Source of the DNA: JBCCTX01 sp964652565
GTDB taxonomy: Bacteria > Bacteroidota > Bacteroidia > J057
DNA length: 64,000 nt
Direction: 5' to 3'
NCBI GenBank assembly: GCA_964652565.1
Contig: CAZZEC010000007.1
Span: 10,905-74,904 of the forward strand
Every line of letters begins with the position of its first letter. Within the stretch, counting starts at the first letter, position 1. Position numbers and translations under genes: made by a program. Below, piece after piece: positions 55,482 through 63,917 of the stretch. The notes beneath the pieces are model-generated. The model made no database searches. It saw only the letters and a list, made by a program, of their open reading frames with translations, and was not told where the DNA came from.

Positions 55482-58400
55482 TTAGTTTTGGGTTTGGAAC
55501 AATACGTGTCCCGGTATCTCTTGTTTGGGTATTCCTGGCCCTTCCCATAGTACTTCTATGTATTCCGTAGACAAATGATCATAGTATTCAACGCTAATCT
55601 TGTGCCTGCCTTTTGTAAGGTCTATTTCCCCATTTTGCTCTCCATCAAACCATCTCCGCAAACTTTCCAGTACTAATTGATCATCGATATATAATCGAAT
55701 AAAGTCATCTTGGAGGGAATAAAATTGATAGGTTCCGGGTTCATTTACCTGGATATAACCATCAAAATGTAGGAGAAACTTATTCTCAGCTTCTGCAATA
55801 TTATTGACGTTAATTCTGTAGCCTATCCCTGTGTCATCCGGTTCAGTATCAATATTTTCTGGTAGTTCGGGATCTCTGTTTCGATAAAGACTCCATTTCA
55901 ATCCATTTGTCTCTTTATTTACGGCGTGTACAGAACGAACTTGAACATCACTTTGGATTTCTTCATATATAGAAACTGCTTTAATAAGACTACTTTCGCG
56001 TAAAAAGAAAGGCTTTTCATATTTCATAGACTTTTCAGTAGGTTCTGTGCCATCCAATGTATAAAAGATATCTCCTTGTCCTGAATAGTCAATAATTTCT
56101 ACAAGTGTAGAGTCTCCCTGCTCAAATATGGTTTGATCTTCGTGAATTTCAGCGGTTAACCCAGATTTACTTTTTCTCGCTACCTCAGAAATGTAGTAAA
56201 GCAAGTCTAGTACCTCTTCCTTATTCATGGTGTTTAACAACCCTTTAGGCATGGCGGATATTTGAGAGGTTTCCTGAGAAGAAATGTCATTCTTAAATAT
56301 TTCCTGGGTTTGATTGATATCTCCTCCAATCTGGACCACAAGGTTTTCATCATTTTCACTAATCACTCTTCCATGTATTATTTGGCCATCTTTGAGCGTA
56401 AATTGGGTCGATTGGAACCTGGAACTAATATCTTTGGAAGGTTCTACAATAGCTGTGAGTAACTCTTCAACTCCAAAGCTATTTCCTGCAGTTGTAAGAT
56501 CTGGTCCAATATTTCCCCCTTGATCATGCATGTAATGACAACTTAGACAAAGCCCTTTCTTGAACATTTGCTTACCTCTATTAAAATCTCTTTCTACATA
56601 TAATCTTGGACTAGTTACTAATTCCAGGGAAGTATTGAGGTCTTGGATCTGCCAGTCTTGAATAATTCCCTGCGAAGCAGCAAAAGTAGAAGCATAAGTT
56701 TTAGGCCTGGGAGGGACAGGTCCTTGATTTTGGGGGTCTAATGGAGCTGGAGTCTGGTTTCTTAATGCAAGCGTCCTTTTATTGCCCATGGATTGCTTAA
56801 ATTCCTTTTCATAAGCTCCTAAATAATGAGAGAAAAGTGATCCCCCGGAGAGATTTTCTTGTGCGTAATCCAACCAGTATTGATAGGCAGCTATTTGATC
56901 GTTTTTCCACCCTTGATCAATGTTTCTGAGTGTCCCCAAGTAGTGAATAAAAAGGGCTGTATTTTTGGTCGTCTCTATTAGTTCTAGGGTTGTTGAAATA
57001 AAGTATTGATTGTCAATACGTTTACTGCATATGTAACCCAATACATGACTTGCCTCTTTATTTACTGTATCATAATCAGAGGGATAAATCTGTATTAACT
57101 GATCATAAGCTGATTGGATGCTCGATTTATCAACATGTGGATTTCTGGTAAAACTAAGTTCATACAATCTGATAATAGCGAGTAGTTCTTGTTCTTTGAG
57201 TTGAGTAAGATTGAAAGTTGACAAATGTGTATCTATTATATCCTGATACTCGTTATCCTCATCTGTGCGGATCAACGCCAATAATAATTGAATATGCGCA
57301 TCAAATTCAAGATCATTTTCTAATGAACTACTCCACAACTGAGGATCATGTCTTTCCAGGATTACTCTTGCAGCATTTCTAATAAACCGATCGGGATGAC
57401 CCATATGTTTAATGGCTATTGCCAACCCTTCAGGGTCATCAGAAAAATGCCAGCCTTCTAATTCTTTTCTCAATGTTCGGAGTTCCTGAGATTGATCTTC
57501 GGGCATGCTATGTTTGGGTGTGTTATCCCCATTGTATATAATTCTAAATAGTCCTGTATCGGTCCCATTCCCTCCTGTAGTGAAATATATAGCACCATCT
57601 TTACCCACAATCATGTCCGTAATATTCAGCGGTTGACCGCTTATGAGTGTTTCGTATTCTCCCGAATAACTGGCACCTTCGGGTGTAAGGTGGAGGGCAT
57701 ATATTTTTCCATATGACCAGTCGCCCAGTAACAGAGATTGTTGGTAAGGTGCTGGAAAGATGCTGCCAGTTCCAAAGCAGGTAGCAGTAGGAGAACCTCT
57801 CTTTAGATCAACGATTGAGGGCCATACATCTGGATAGTAATCAAATCTCTTTGCAGTACTTTGCCGCCACGCATAATCTCCACCAGATACCAGATGATTA
57901 ACTCTAATAGGACGATACCAAGGCATATTTACATCCCATTCATTATCTGAATCAAAAGTAAATAATTCTCCCTCAGGGCTAAAGCACATGTCATAGGGGT
58001 TTCGAAGACCATAAGCAAAAAATTCCCAATGTTCTCCGAGTGAGTCTGTTCTCATCACATACCCACCTGGAGGTAATTGATTGGTTCCGTAAGCGCTTTC
58101 AATGGGGGCAAGACGATCCTGATACCATCTATTGTTGACAAAGGAAATATTATCTCCTTTAGGTGCAGGGTTACTATTACCCGTGAGAAAATAAATCATG
58201 CCATCGGGACCCAATGTCAGTGTATGGCCTGAGTGATCTCCATTACGAGAAAATTCTTTCATTAAGATGGGGTCTCCAAAATCACCCATTCCATTAAGAT
58301 CTTTGAGGCGAAATACTCCTCTTGTATCATTGGGACCTGACCCCATCATATACAAATTGCCATAGGCATATAATAGCCCCTGGCAATCTTCGACACCTAC

Positions 58401-58679
58401 ATCCAGTGTATCTATATTGATGGTTCCTTTGCCATTATTTATTACATCTACCCGGTGCAAATTTCCTCTTCTGGGAGATATTAAGAGCCGCCCTTGAGGA
58501 TCAGTACAAATGGATAGGAATTCTCCTTCGCCCTTTAATATCTGTTGAACTTCAAAGCCTTCAATTTGGGGTTGAATGTGCCCTGCACTTGGGAATCCAC
58601 CAAAATTCTGTAGAGAGTCGTCACATGATGTGATAATCAATAAGAGGATGAAGAATCTACTTAACGGTATATATTTCAT
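55482..58679 (-). CDS. PVC-type dehydrogenase/HEAT/cytochrome c/PA14 fusion lipoprotein
   Basis: The 1065-residue lipoprotein (leader FFILLLIITSC) is a five-part fusion. Residues about 40-390 form a sugar-dehydrogenase-like propeller (SGHTLTLGPDGMIYFLTGN, YGLRNPYDMCFSPEGELFTFD); about 400-640 are helical repeats; about 720-850 are a cytochrome c with heme site CLSCH and the distal Met region SAMPKGLLNTMNKEEVLDLLY; about 860-930 resemble a chitobiase C-terminal (CHB_HEX) beta domain (YTLDGTEPTEKSMKYEKPF); about 935-1060 are a PA14 domain (YIQVNEPGTYQFYSLQDDFIRLYID, HKISVEYYDH). PA14 and CHB_HEX are often glycan-binding, so the protein probably oxidises a sugar held by its own binding domains. 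The other PVC-type protein at 21-24 kb lacks these two. Confidence 0.85.
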   Translation of the reverse strand: MKYIPLSRFFILLLIITSCDDSLQNFGGFPSAGHIQPQIEGFEVQQILKGEGEFLSICTDPQGRLLISPRRGNLHRVDVINNGKGTINIDTLDVGVEDCQGLLYAYGNLYMMGSGPNDTRGVFRLKDLNGMGDFGDPILMKEFSRNGDHSGHTLTLGPDGMIYFLTGNSNPAPKGDNISFVNNRWYQDRLAPIESAYGTNQLPPGGYVMRTDSLGEHWEFFAYGLRNPYDMCFSPEGELFTFDSDNEWDVNMPWYRPIRVNHLVSGGDYAWRQSTAKRFDYYPDVWPSIVDLKRGSPTATCFGTGSIFPAPYQQSLLLGDWSYGKIYALHLTPEGASYSGEYETLISGQPLNITDMIVGKDGAIYFTTGGNGTDTGLFRIIYNGDNTPKHSMPEDQSQELRTLRKELEGWHFSDDPEGLAIAIKHMGHPDRFIRNAARVILERHDPQLWSSSLENDLEFDAHIQLLLALIRTDEDNEYQDIIDTHLSTFNLTQLKEQELLAIIRLYELSFTRNPHVDKSSIQSAYDQLIQIYPSDYDTVNKEASHVLGYICSKRIDNQYFISTTLELIETTKNTALFIHYLGTLRNIDQGWKNDQIAAYQYWLDYAQENLSGGSLFSHYLGAYEKEFKQSMGNKRTLALRNQTPAPLDPQNQGPVPPRPKTYASTFAASQGIIQDWQIQDLNTSLELVTSPRLYVERDFNRGKQMFKKGLCLSCHYMHDQGGNIGPDLTTAGNSFGVEELLTAIVEPSKDISSRFQSTQFTLKDGQIIHGRVISENDENLVVQIGGDINQTQEIFKNDISSQETSQISAMPKGLLNTMNKEEVLDLLYYISEVARKSKSGLTAEIHEDQTIFEQGDSTLVEIIDYSGQGDIFYTLDGTEPTEKSMKYEKPFFLRESSLIKAVSIYEEIQSDVQVRSVHAVNKETNGLKWSLYRNRDPELPENIDTEPDDTGIGYRINVNNIAEAENKFLLHFDGYIQVNEPGTYQFYSLQDDFIRLYIDDQLVLESLRRWFDGEQNGEIDLTKGRHKISVEYYDHLSTEYIEVLWEGPGIPKQEIPGHVLFQTQN

Positions 58680-58764
58680 ACTATAAAAGGTAAAAGTCCT
58701 TCTTACAAGTTACTGGCTTTTGGTGAACCATTCAAATATTGTATTATAATTATAAATAGCATCG

Positions 58765-59550
58765 TTACTGTGCGGTCCAACCCCCATCTATGGTAAATGC
58801 ACTTCCCGTAATGTAACTAGCTGCAGGACTGGATAAAAATAAGGCCAGGGCACCTATTTCATGTAATTCTCCCCATCTACCCATAGGTATCTTTGATACA
58901 AAGGCTTCATACTTTTCGGGATCTTGAGTGAGTGAAAGGTTCATCTCGGTGGCAAATGGTCCCGGTAATATTGCATTTACATTCACACCTTCTCGAGCAA
59001 GTTCTATAGCCATCGCTCTATTCAATTGAAGTATGGCTCCTTTACTCGTAGCGTAAGGAGTACGATCTGGAATAGCAATCACTGAAAGGATCGACCCAAT
59101 ATGTATAATTCTTCCATATCGATGTTTTTTCATGCCTGGGACAACATACTTACTTACCAGCCATGAACCTGTTACGTTTACCTCCTGGACCTTACTAAAT
59201 TCAGCTAACGTCAACGCTTCGATAGAACCCCGAATATTAATGCCTGCAGAATTTATGAGGATATCAATTTTTCCAAATTGATTCAGACTTAAATCTATCG
59301 CATTTTTGACTGACTCTTCATTTGTTACGTCGCAAGTTATTGCTAAGCAAGTTGAATCATACTGCTGAGAAATATAAGATTGGGCTTCTTTATTGCGTTG
59401 TTCATCTCTGGAAGCGATCACGATATTTGCTCCGGCTTCAGCCAAAGCTTTACCCATTTCAAAGCCCAGACCTCGATTTCCCCCTGTGATACATGCGGTA
59501 TGCCCAGTAAGATCAAATTGTTTTAGTATACTTTGAGATATTGTGGTCAT
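58765..59550 (-). CDS. SDR-family sugar-acid dehydrogenase
   Basis: The 261-residue protein has the classical SDR marks: TGGNRGLGFEMG (NAD(P) loop, 23-32), NSAG (100-103), Ser153, and Tyr166-x3-Lys170 (PYATSKGA), closing ITGSAFTIDGGWTA. ASRDE after the second strand (Arg48, Asp49) gives no clear coenzyme preference. It is most like gluconate-5-dehydrogenase or 2-deoxygluconate 3-dehydrogenase, which fits a hexuronate or gluconate route together with the mannonate-dehydratase-like gene, though these are 21 kb apart. It starts with CACAATGACC after a repeat-rich spacer, the same CACAATGAC junction as the sulfatase at 36.7 kb. Confidence 0.9.
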   Translation of the reverse strand: MTTISQSILKQFDLTGHTACITGGNRGLGFEMGKALAEAGANIVIASRDEQRNKEAQSYISQQYDSTCLAITCDVTNEESVKNAIDLSLNQFGKIDILINSAGINIRGSIEALTLAEFSKVQEVNVTGSWLVSKYVVPGMKKHRYGRIIHIGSILSVIAIPDRTPYATSKGAILQLNRAMAIELAREGVNVNAILPGPFATEMNLSLTQDPEKYEAFVSKIPMGRWGELHEIGALALFLSSPAASYITGSAFTIDGGWTAQ

Positions 59551-59575
59551 TGTGGAATTAGTGAATTGAAGAATT

Positions 59576-59623
59576 GATAAATTGTTGTATTAATGAATTG
59601 TTGTATTAATGAATTGTTGTATT
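59576..59623. repeat. 16-bp tandem repeat, 3 copies
   Basis: Two exact copies of AATGAATTGTTGTATT (59592-59607, 59608-59623) and one with two mismatches (59576-59591) lie between the SDR start and the GACGAC block. The coding-strand form is AATACAACAATTCATT. Confidence 0.9.
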
Positions 59624-59640
59624 GTCGTCCATCGTCTGTC

Positions 59641-59726
59641 GTCCGTGGTCTAGCTATCGTCCGTCGTCCGTGGTCTAGCTATCGTCCGTCGTCCGTCGTC
59701 TAGCTATCGTCCGTCGTCCGTGGTCT
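59641..59726. repeat. 25-bp tandem repeat, about 3.4 copies (locus B)
   Basis: The unit GTCCGTGGTCTAGCTATCGT plus CCGTC occurs at 59641-59665, 59666-59690 and 59691-59715 (third unit has one substitution), then a partial copy to 59726, 4 bp before the stop of the esterase gene. On the coding strand it reads as GACGACGGACGATAGCTA blocks, the GACGAC family seen at three other sites. Confidence 0.9.
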
Positions 59727-59730
59727 CTCC

Positions 59731-60636
59731 TCAATCTAAAGATTGTATGGCTTCTGCAAATTTTCTCCCGAGATCTATATAGCCTTTGCTATCGTAATGC
59801 CAAGGGTCAGAATATTGATAGTATCTGGTGCTTTTCACGATAGCCGCACGAGGATCTGTACGGCAATATTTCTCCTCTGCATATTGAACAAGTTCACCAT
59901 GATCCCACACTTTCTGATCTTCATCATCATTCCATGAGTCTGAGATCTTTCCAATAACAACTGGGAGGTCATCTGTATGCAATGCTGCACGAATGAGATC
60001 CATCAGTCGTTTTAGGTGATCATAATACCTCATGGCAATCTCTTCTGTATGGGCGGCATCACTTTCTCCTTGCATCCACAATATTCCAGCAGGAATGAGT
60101 CGATCCTTTTCTCCATCCCCATCTATGTCTTTTACTGACATTGCATAGCGAAGGGTGGCCAGAAAATGGTCGTATTGATTGATGCCCGTTTTGCCTTCAA
60201 AATCCGGGTCCCAACACCCAAATCTTCCAGCAGCTTCACAATCTATAGAAGTTCCCCCTCTTGAATATTTAATAATTGCGATTTGTCTATCAGGGTAAAT
60301 ATGTTGAAGTTGACGAGCAAACGTGATTTCAAGTCCAAATCTTTCTGAATAAGTATTTGTATTACCATCCGAAGTAAAACCTACGCCATGCCCTGGTCTC
60401 AAAGAAGACCAAATACCCCTTCCATCAGGTTCTACTTGATCATCGGGTGCTGGATTACCGTGAAAAATCATGATGTCTGGTAGTTCCCTATTCAAAGAAT
60501 CAGGCAATTCGTTAATATATCCATATCCATCCATGTTGGATTGCCCGCCGAGGTAATAAACATAGAAATCAGTGGCTGATAATGTAGTACTTGTAATAAT
60601 ACAAGCTATAAAGAACAGCAAGCGAGGTAGTAGCAT
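59731..60636 (-). CDS. CE6-like SGNH carbohydrate esterase, exported
   Basis: The 301-residue protein has a signal peptide (MLLPRLLFFIACIITSTTLS, cut near ATD). The SGNH motifs are clear: LGGQSNMDG (Ser33), IIKYSRGGTSID, WMQGESDA and the Asp-x2-His set DPWHYDSKGY (about 277-280). This is the sialate-O-acetylesterase/CE6 pattern (acetyl-xylan esterase and relatives). It probably removes acetyl groups from glycan in the periplasm. The gene lies 225 bp from the divergent isochorismatase-ThuA gene; that spacer carries the MITE-like element. Confidence 0.85.
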   Translation of the reverse strand: MLLPRLLFFIACIITSTTLSATDFYVYYLGGQSNMDGYGYINELPDSLNRELPDIMIFHGNPAPDDQVEPDGRGIWSSLRPGHGVGFTSDGNTNTYSERFGLEITFARQLQHIYPDRQIAIIKYSRGGTSIDCEAAGRFGCWDPDFEGKTGINQYDHFLATLRYAMSVKDIDGDGEKDRLIPAGILWMQGESDAAHTEEIAMRYYDHLKRLMDLIRAALHTDDLPVVIGKISDSWNDDEDQKVWDHGELVQYAEEKYCRTDPRAAIVKSTRYYQYSDPWHYDSKGYIDLGRKFAEAIQSLD

Positions 60637-60719
60637 AGTATATTCGTTTTGTGAAAACTTATTACTAAATTAAATATAGTTACAAAAAAGCTGATAAAAC
60701 AACCATAGGAACATTGAAT

Positions 60720-60842
60720 AAGGTGAACGCACCAAATTTCATAAATAATTCATTATTAATTGGTTGTGATTAAAATATTTATGCATTGGATCAATGTAAG
60801 CTTCTGATTAGTAGCTATTAATAATTTTAGTGCGTTTGCCCT
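60720..60842. mobile_element. 123-bp MITE-like element, copy B
   Basis: The ends are imperfect inverted repeats: AAGGTGAACGCACCAAATTT on the left and, as complement of the right end, AGGGCAAACGCACTAAAATT (15 of 20 match). Both ends abut an exact 11-bp direct repeat GAACATTGAAT (60709-60719 and 60843-60853), as a target-site duplication would. The inside is AT-rich and non-coding, with an imperfect hairpin near AGCTTCTGATTAGTAGCT. The last 83 nt match 63918-64000 in inverted orientation with 14 mismatches and no gap. It ends 19 bp before the start of the next gene and so may supply its promoter. Confidence 0.7.
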
Positions 60843-60861
60843 GAACATTGAATTAATATAT

Positions 60862-62457
60862 ATGGATAAGACTCTTCTAACAGTTATTTGTATTTGCTTG
60901 GCATCATTTACCATTTGTTCTGCACAATCTGAGGTACTCCAGGTAGATCTTCGCAGCAGGGTGAAAAATCGTCCTGCGGGTCCTAAACAGATGATTAATC
61001 AGATCGAAAGGTGGGATGCATCTCAAACGGCCATCATCATTTGTGATATGTGGGATAAGCACTGGTGTGAAAGTGCTACAAAACGTGTGGCAGAACTTGC
61101 TCCATATATGAATGAGGTTGTTTCATTAGCAAGAGATAAAGGAGTTTTCATTATACATGCTCCAAGTGATGTAGTTGACTATTATGAAGAACATCCAGCC
61201 AGAGAACGAGCACAGCAAGCGCCTGAAGCCAGTAACCAACCCGAGGATATTCAATCCTGGTGTGATTGGATTAACCCGGAGGAAGAGGAAGTCTATCCCA
61301 TTGATCAGACAGATGGAGGATGTGATTGTGGAGACTGTGAATCATATACTGCATGGGAAAAACAAATTGAAACGATAGATATTTTCGATGATGATGCTAT
61401 CTCAAACTCTGGAACAGAAATATGGAACCTATTGGAATCTAAGGGTATTGAGAATGTAATATTGTTGGGGGTTCATACAAATATGTGTGTGTTAGGCAGG
61501 CCATTTGGCTTGAGAAATATGGCAAAATATGGAAAGAACGTGGTACTCATGCGAGATCTTACTGATACTATGTACAATCCGGAGAGTTGGCCATATGTAA
61601 ATCACTTTACAGGAACGGATCTCATTGTAGAGCATATAGAAAAATATATTTGTCCCACGGTTACTTCGACCGTGTTTACTGGTAAACCTGCCTTTCGCTT
61701 TTCCGAGGATCAAAGACCTAGAGTATTACTTATTCATGCAGAAGACGAGTACAGGGCTGAGGAGACATTACCTCAATGGGGGAATGAATTGCAAATCACC
61801 TACGATCTTGCCATAGATTATGCGGTGGGAATATCCAACGCAGATGGAAAAGAAAGACATTACATTGCTGGATTAGAAGAACTAACACATAGTGATTTAG
61901 CCGTTTTGTATGTACGCCGAAGGGCACTTCCCAAAGCGCAGATGAATTATATCAAGGAGTATCTGAGCGAAGGAAAGCCTTTGTTAGCTATCAGAACGAG
62001 TAGTCATGCATTTGATGCTAGAACTGATATTCCCGATGGATATGTAGATTGGCCTTTTTTTGATCAGGAAGTATTAGGGGGAAATTATCATGGACATTTT
62101 GGACACGGCGCTCCGGAATCTATTATAACTGTAAATTCGGAAAATTCTTCACACCCCATAGTGCAAGGCGGTATAGATGGATACAAGACTACATCATGGT
62201 TGTATAAAACCGGTCCAGTATCTGAAGATGCTGAAGTACTTATGACAGGAAAAATTGATGGACAGGAAGCGCAAGCTGTATCCTGGTATCGCAATTATCA
62301 AGATTCAAAGATATTTTATACTTCTCTGGGTCATTGGAAAGATTTTGAACAAGAGGCATTTAAAAGCATGTTGAATAGAACAGTATTTTGGTTGTTGGAG
62401 CGTGATATGCCAGAACCCAATTTAATGGGTTCCAGAAAATTGAACGGTGAAAAATAG
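60862..62457 (+). CDS. Isochorismatase-like/ThuA-like fusion, exported
   Basis: The 531-residue protein has a signal peptide (TVICICLASFTICSAQ). Residues about 45-270 are an isochorismatase-like cysteine hydrolase: ICDMWDKHWC (Asp62) and GVHTNMCVLG (candidate nucleophile Cys209) are in place; a Cys-rich insert, DGGCDCGDC (about 151-159), is unusual and may bind metal. Residues about 285-520 match the ThuA-like fold (RPRVLLIHAEDEYRAEET, LAIRTSSHAF, DWPFFDQEVLGGNYHGHFG, SLGHWKDFEQEAF), a class-I-amidotransferase-like domain common in marine Bacteroidota and Planctomycetes. The two domains in one exported chain are uncommon in my knowledge. The substrate is unknown; nicotinamidase-like hydrolysis followed by sugar-linked chemistry is conceivable. 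Confidence 0.82.
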   Translation: MDKTLLTVICICLASFTICSAQSEVLQVDLRSRVKNRPAGPKQMINQIERWDASQTAIIICDMWDKHWCESATKRVAELAPYMNEVVSLARDKGVFIIHAPSDVVDYYEEHPARERAQQAPEASNQPEDIQSWCDWINPEEEEVYPIDQTDGGCDCGDCESYTAWEKQIETIDIFDDDAISNSGTEIWNLLESKGIENVILLGVHTNMCVLGRPFGLRNMAKYGKNVVLMRDLTDTMYNPESWPYVNHFTGTDLIVEHIEKYICPTVTSTVFTGKPAFRFSEDQRPRVLLIHAEDEYRAEETLPQWGNELQITYDLAIDYAVGISNADGKERHYIAGLEELTHSDLAVLYVRRRALPKAQMNYIKEYLSEGKPLLAIRTSSHAFDARTDIPDGYVDWPFFDQEVLGGNYHGHFGHGAPESIITVNSENSSHPIVQGGIDGYKTTSWLYKTGPVSEDAEVLMTGKIDGQEAQAVSWYRNYQDSKIFYTSLGHWKDFEQEAFKSMLNRTVFWLLERDMPEPNLMGSRKLNGEK

Positions 62458-62461
62458 AAGA

Positions 62462-63895
62462 TTAAATGTTAGCTTTTTTCCATTTCCCTCTCTTGAAAAG
62501 CCATACAGTAAACAAACCTACAGCCGTTTCAGAGATGAACACTGCCCAGAATACTCCTGAATAATTCCAATCCCAGATTATAGCCAAAAGATAAGCTAAG
62601 GGGATTTGAATGAGCCAGAAAAAGAAAATATTAATAAGCGTAGGAGTTCTTGTATCCCCTGATCCATTAAAGGCCTGTACAGATACCATCCACCAACCAT
62701 AGATAAAGTATGAATACGATAATATTCGAAGCCACTCACTTCCTATTTCAATTACCCGCTGATCGTCGGTAAATATGCCTACCAATGATTGATTGTAGAA
62801 AAAATAAATGAGAGATACTCCTACTAAGAATATCATATTATATAATCCTATTTTCAAAACTGAAGATTCTGCACGATCTGGATTTCCGGCTCCCAGATTC
62901 TGGCCCACCAGTGTTGCGGCAGCATTTGACAATCCCCATGCGGGCATTAAAGTAAACATGATAATTCGTACGGTAATTGTTGCTCCTGCGACAGCATCGC
63001 TTCCAATATCTGCCAATATGCGCATCAAAAATATCCAAGACGTCATGGCTACGATCATCTGTCCCACGCCTCCCAGGGAAGTTTTAATGATTTTTATCAT
63101 GGTTTCAGCATGAAATCGCAGCTGTGAGAGTCTTGCCTGAATATGCTTTCCTCCTTTTGCCAATAACCAAAGTTGTACTGCTACGCCTATGCCTCTTCCT
63201 GTAGTTGTGGCAATGGCGGCTCCTTCAATCCCTAATGCAGGAATAGGACCCCAACCAAAAATAAGTAAAGGATCTAAAATGATATTAATTGTATTCGAAA
63301 TCCACAGTACTCTCATGGCAATAGCAGCATCTCCTGCTCCCCGGAATATGGCATTTATGATGAAAATCAGCATAATCACCATGTTCCCACCCAGCATCCA
63401 CTGGGTATATCCAAATCCTTTCTCAATACTCCATTGATCAGCACCCATAAGGATAAGAAGATCCTTGGCAAAGAAAATACCTGCTGCAGCAAATGGGAGC
63501 GATACCAATACTCCGATAAGAATAGATTGAATCGCGGCAGTTTCTGCTCCTTCTTTATCTTTTTCGCCGACTCGCCTTGCGATAATAGCCGTCACTGCCG
63601 TAGCCAAACCTATGGCTACTGAGTACAATAAAAACAAATACGTCTCAGTAAGGCCCACTGTAGCAATGGCAGATGAACCTAATCGACCCACAAAAAAGAT
63701 ATCTACCACAGCAAATGTAGATTCCATGACCAATTCCAGAATCATTGGTACTGCTAGTAGAAAAATAGCCTTCTTCAGATCTATTTTAGTGTAATCAGCA
63801 TCTGTGCCACGTATTGCATCTAACAGGGATTTCCAAATAGACTGCTTTGCTGCTAGTGAAGATTCAGCTGAAATTTCGTTGGGTTGAACTTCCAT
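62462..63895 (-). CDS. MATE-family multidrug/metabolite exporter
   Basis: The 477-residue protein has about 12 membrane segments in two repeated halves. The first half begins KKAIFLLAVPMILELVMESTFAVVDIFFVGRLG, the typical MATE opening, with conserved VTAIIARRVGEKDKEGA; the second half has SNAAATLVGQNLGAGNPDRAE. MATE proteins swap Na+ or H+ for organic cations or drugs. Stops of this gene and the isochorismatase-ThuA gene are 4 bp apart in convergent orientation. Its upstream DNA (63917-64000) is a second copy of the element found before the neighbouring gene. The N-terminus (MEVQPNEISAESSLAAKQS) is cytoplasmic and about 35 residues longer than in shorter family members. Confidence 0.93.
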   Translation of the reverse strand: MEVQPNEISAESSLAAKQSIWKSLLDAIRGTDADYTKIDLKKAIFLLAVPMILELVMESTFAVVDIFFVGRLGSSAIATVGLTETYLFLLYSVAIGLATAVTAIIARRVGEKDKEGAETAAIQSILIGVLVSLPFAAAGIFFAKDLLILMGADQWSIEKGFGYTQWMLGGNMVIMLIFIINAIFRGAGDAAIAMRVLWISNTINIILDPLLIFGWGPIPALGIEGAAIATTTGRGIGVAVQLWLLAKGGKHIQARLSQLRFHAETMIKIIKTSLGGVGQMIVAMTSWIFLMRILADIGSDAVAGATITVRIIMFTLMPAWGLSNAAATLVGQNLGAGNPDRAESSVLKIGLYNMIFLVGVSLIYFFYNQSLVGIFTDDQRVIEIGSEWLRILSYSYFIYGWWMVSVQAFNGSGDTRTPTLINIFFFWLIQIPLAYLLAIIWDWNYSGVFWAVFISETAVGLFTVWLFKRGKWKKANI

Positions 63896-63917
63896 ATGTT
63901 AGTTTTAGAAAACAAGC

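Noticed and set aside
60824..60843. Operator reading of ATTTTAGTGCGTTTGCCCTG as a shared regulator site
   Set aside because: The match extends over 80 bp with end repeats and an 11-bp direct repeat, which a mobile element explains better; kept only as an alternative.
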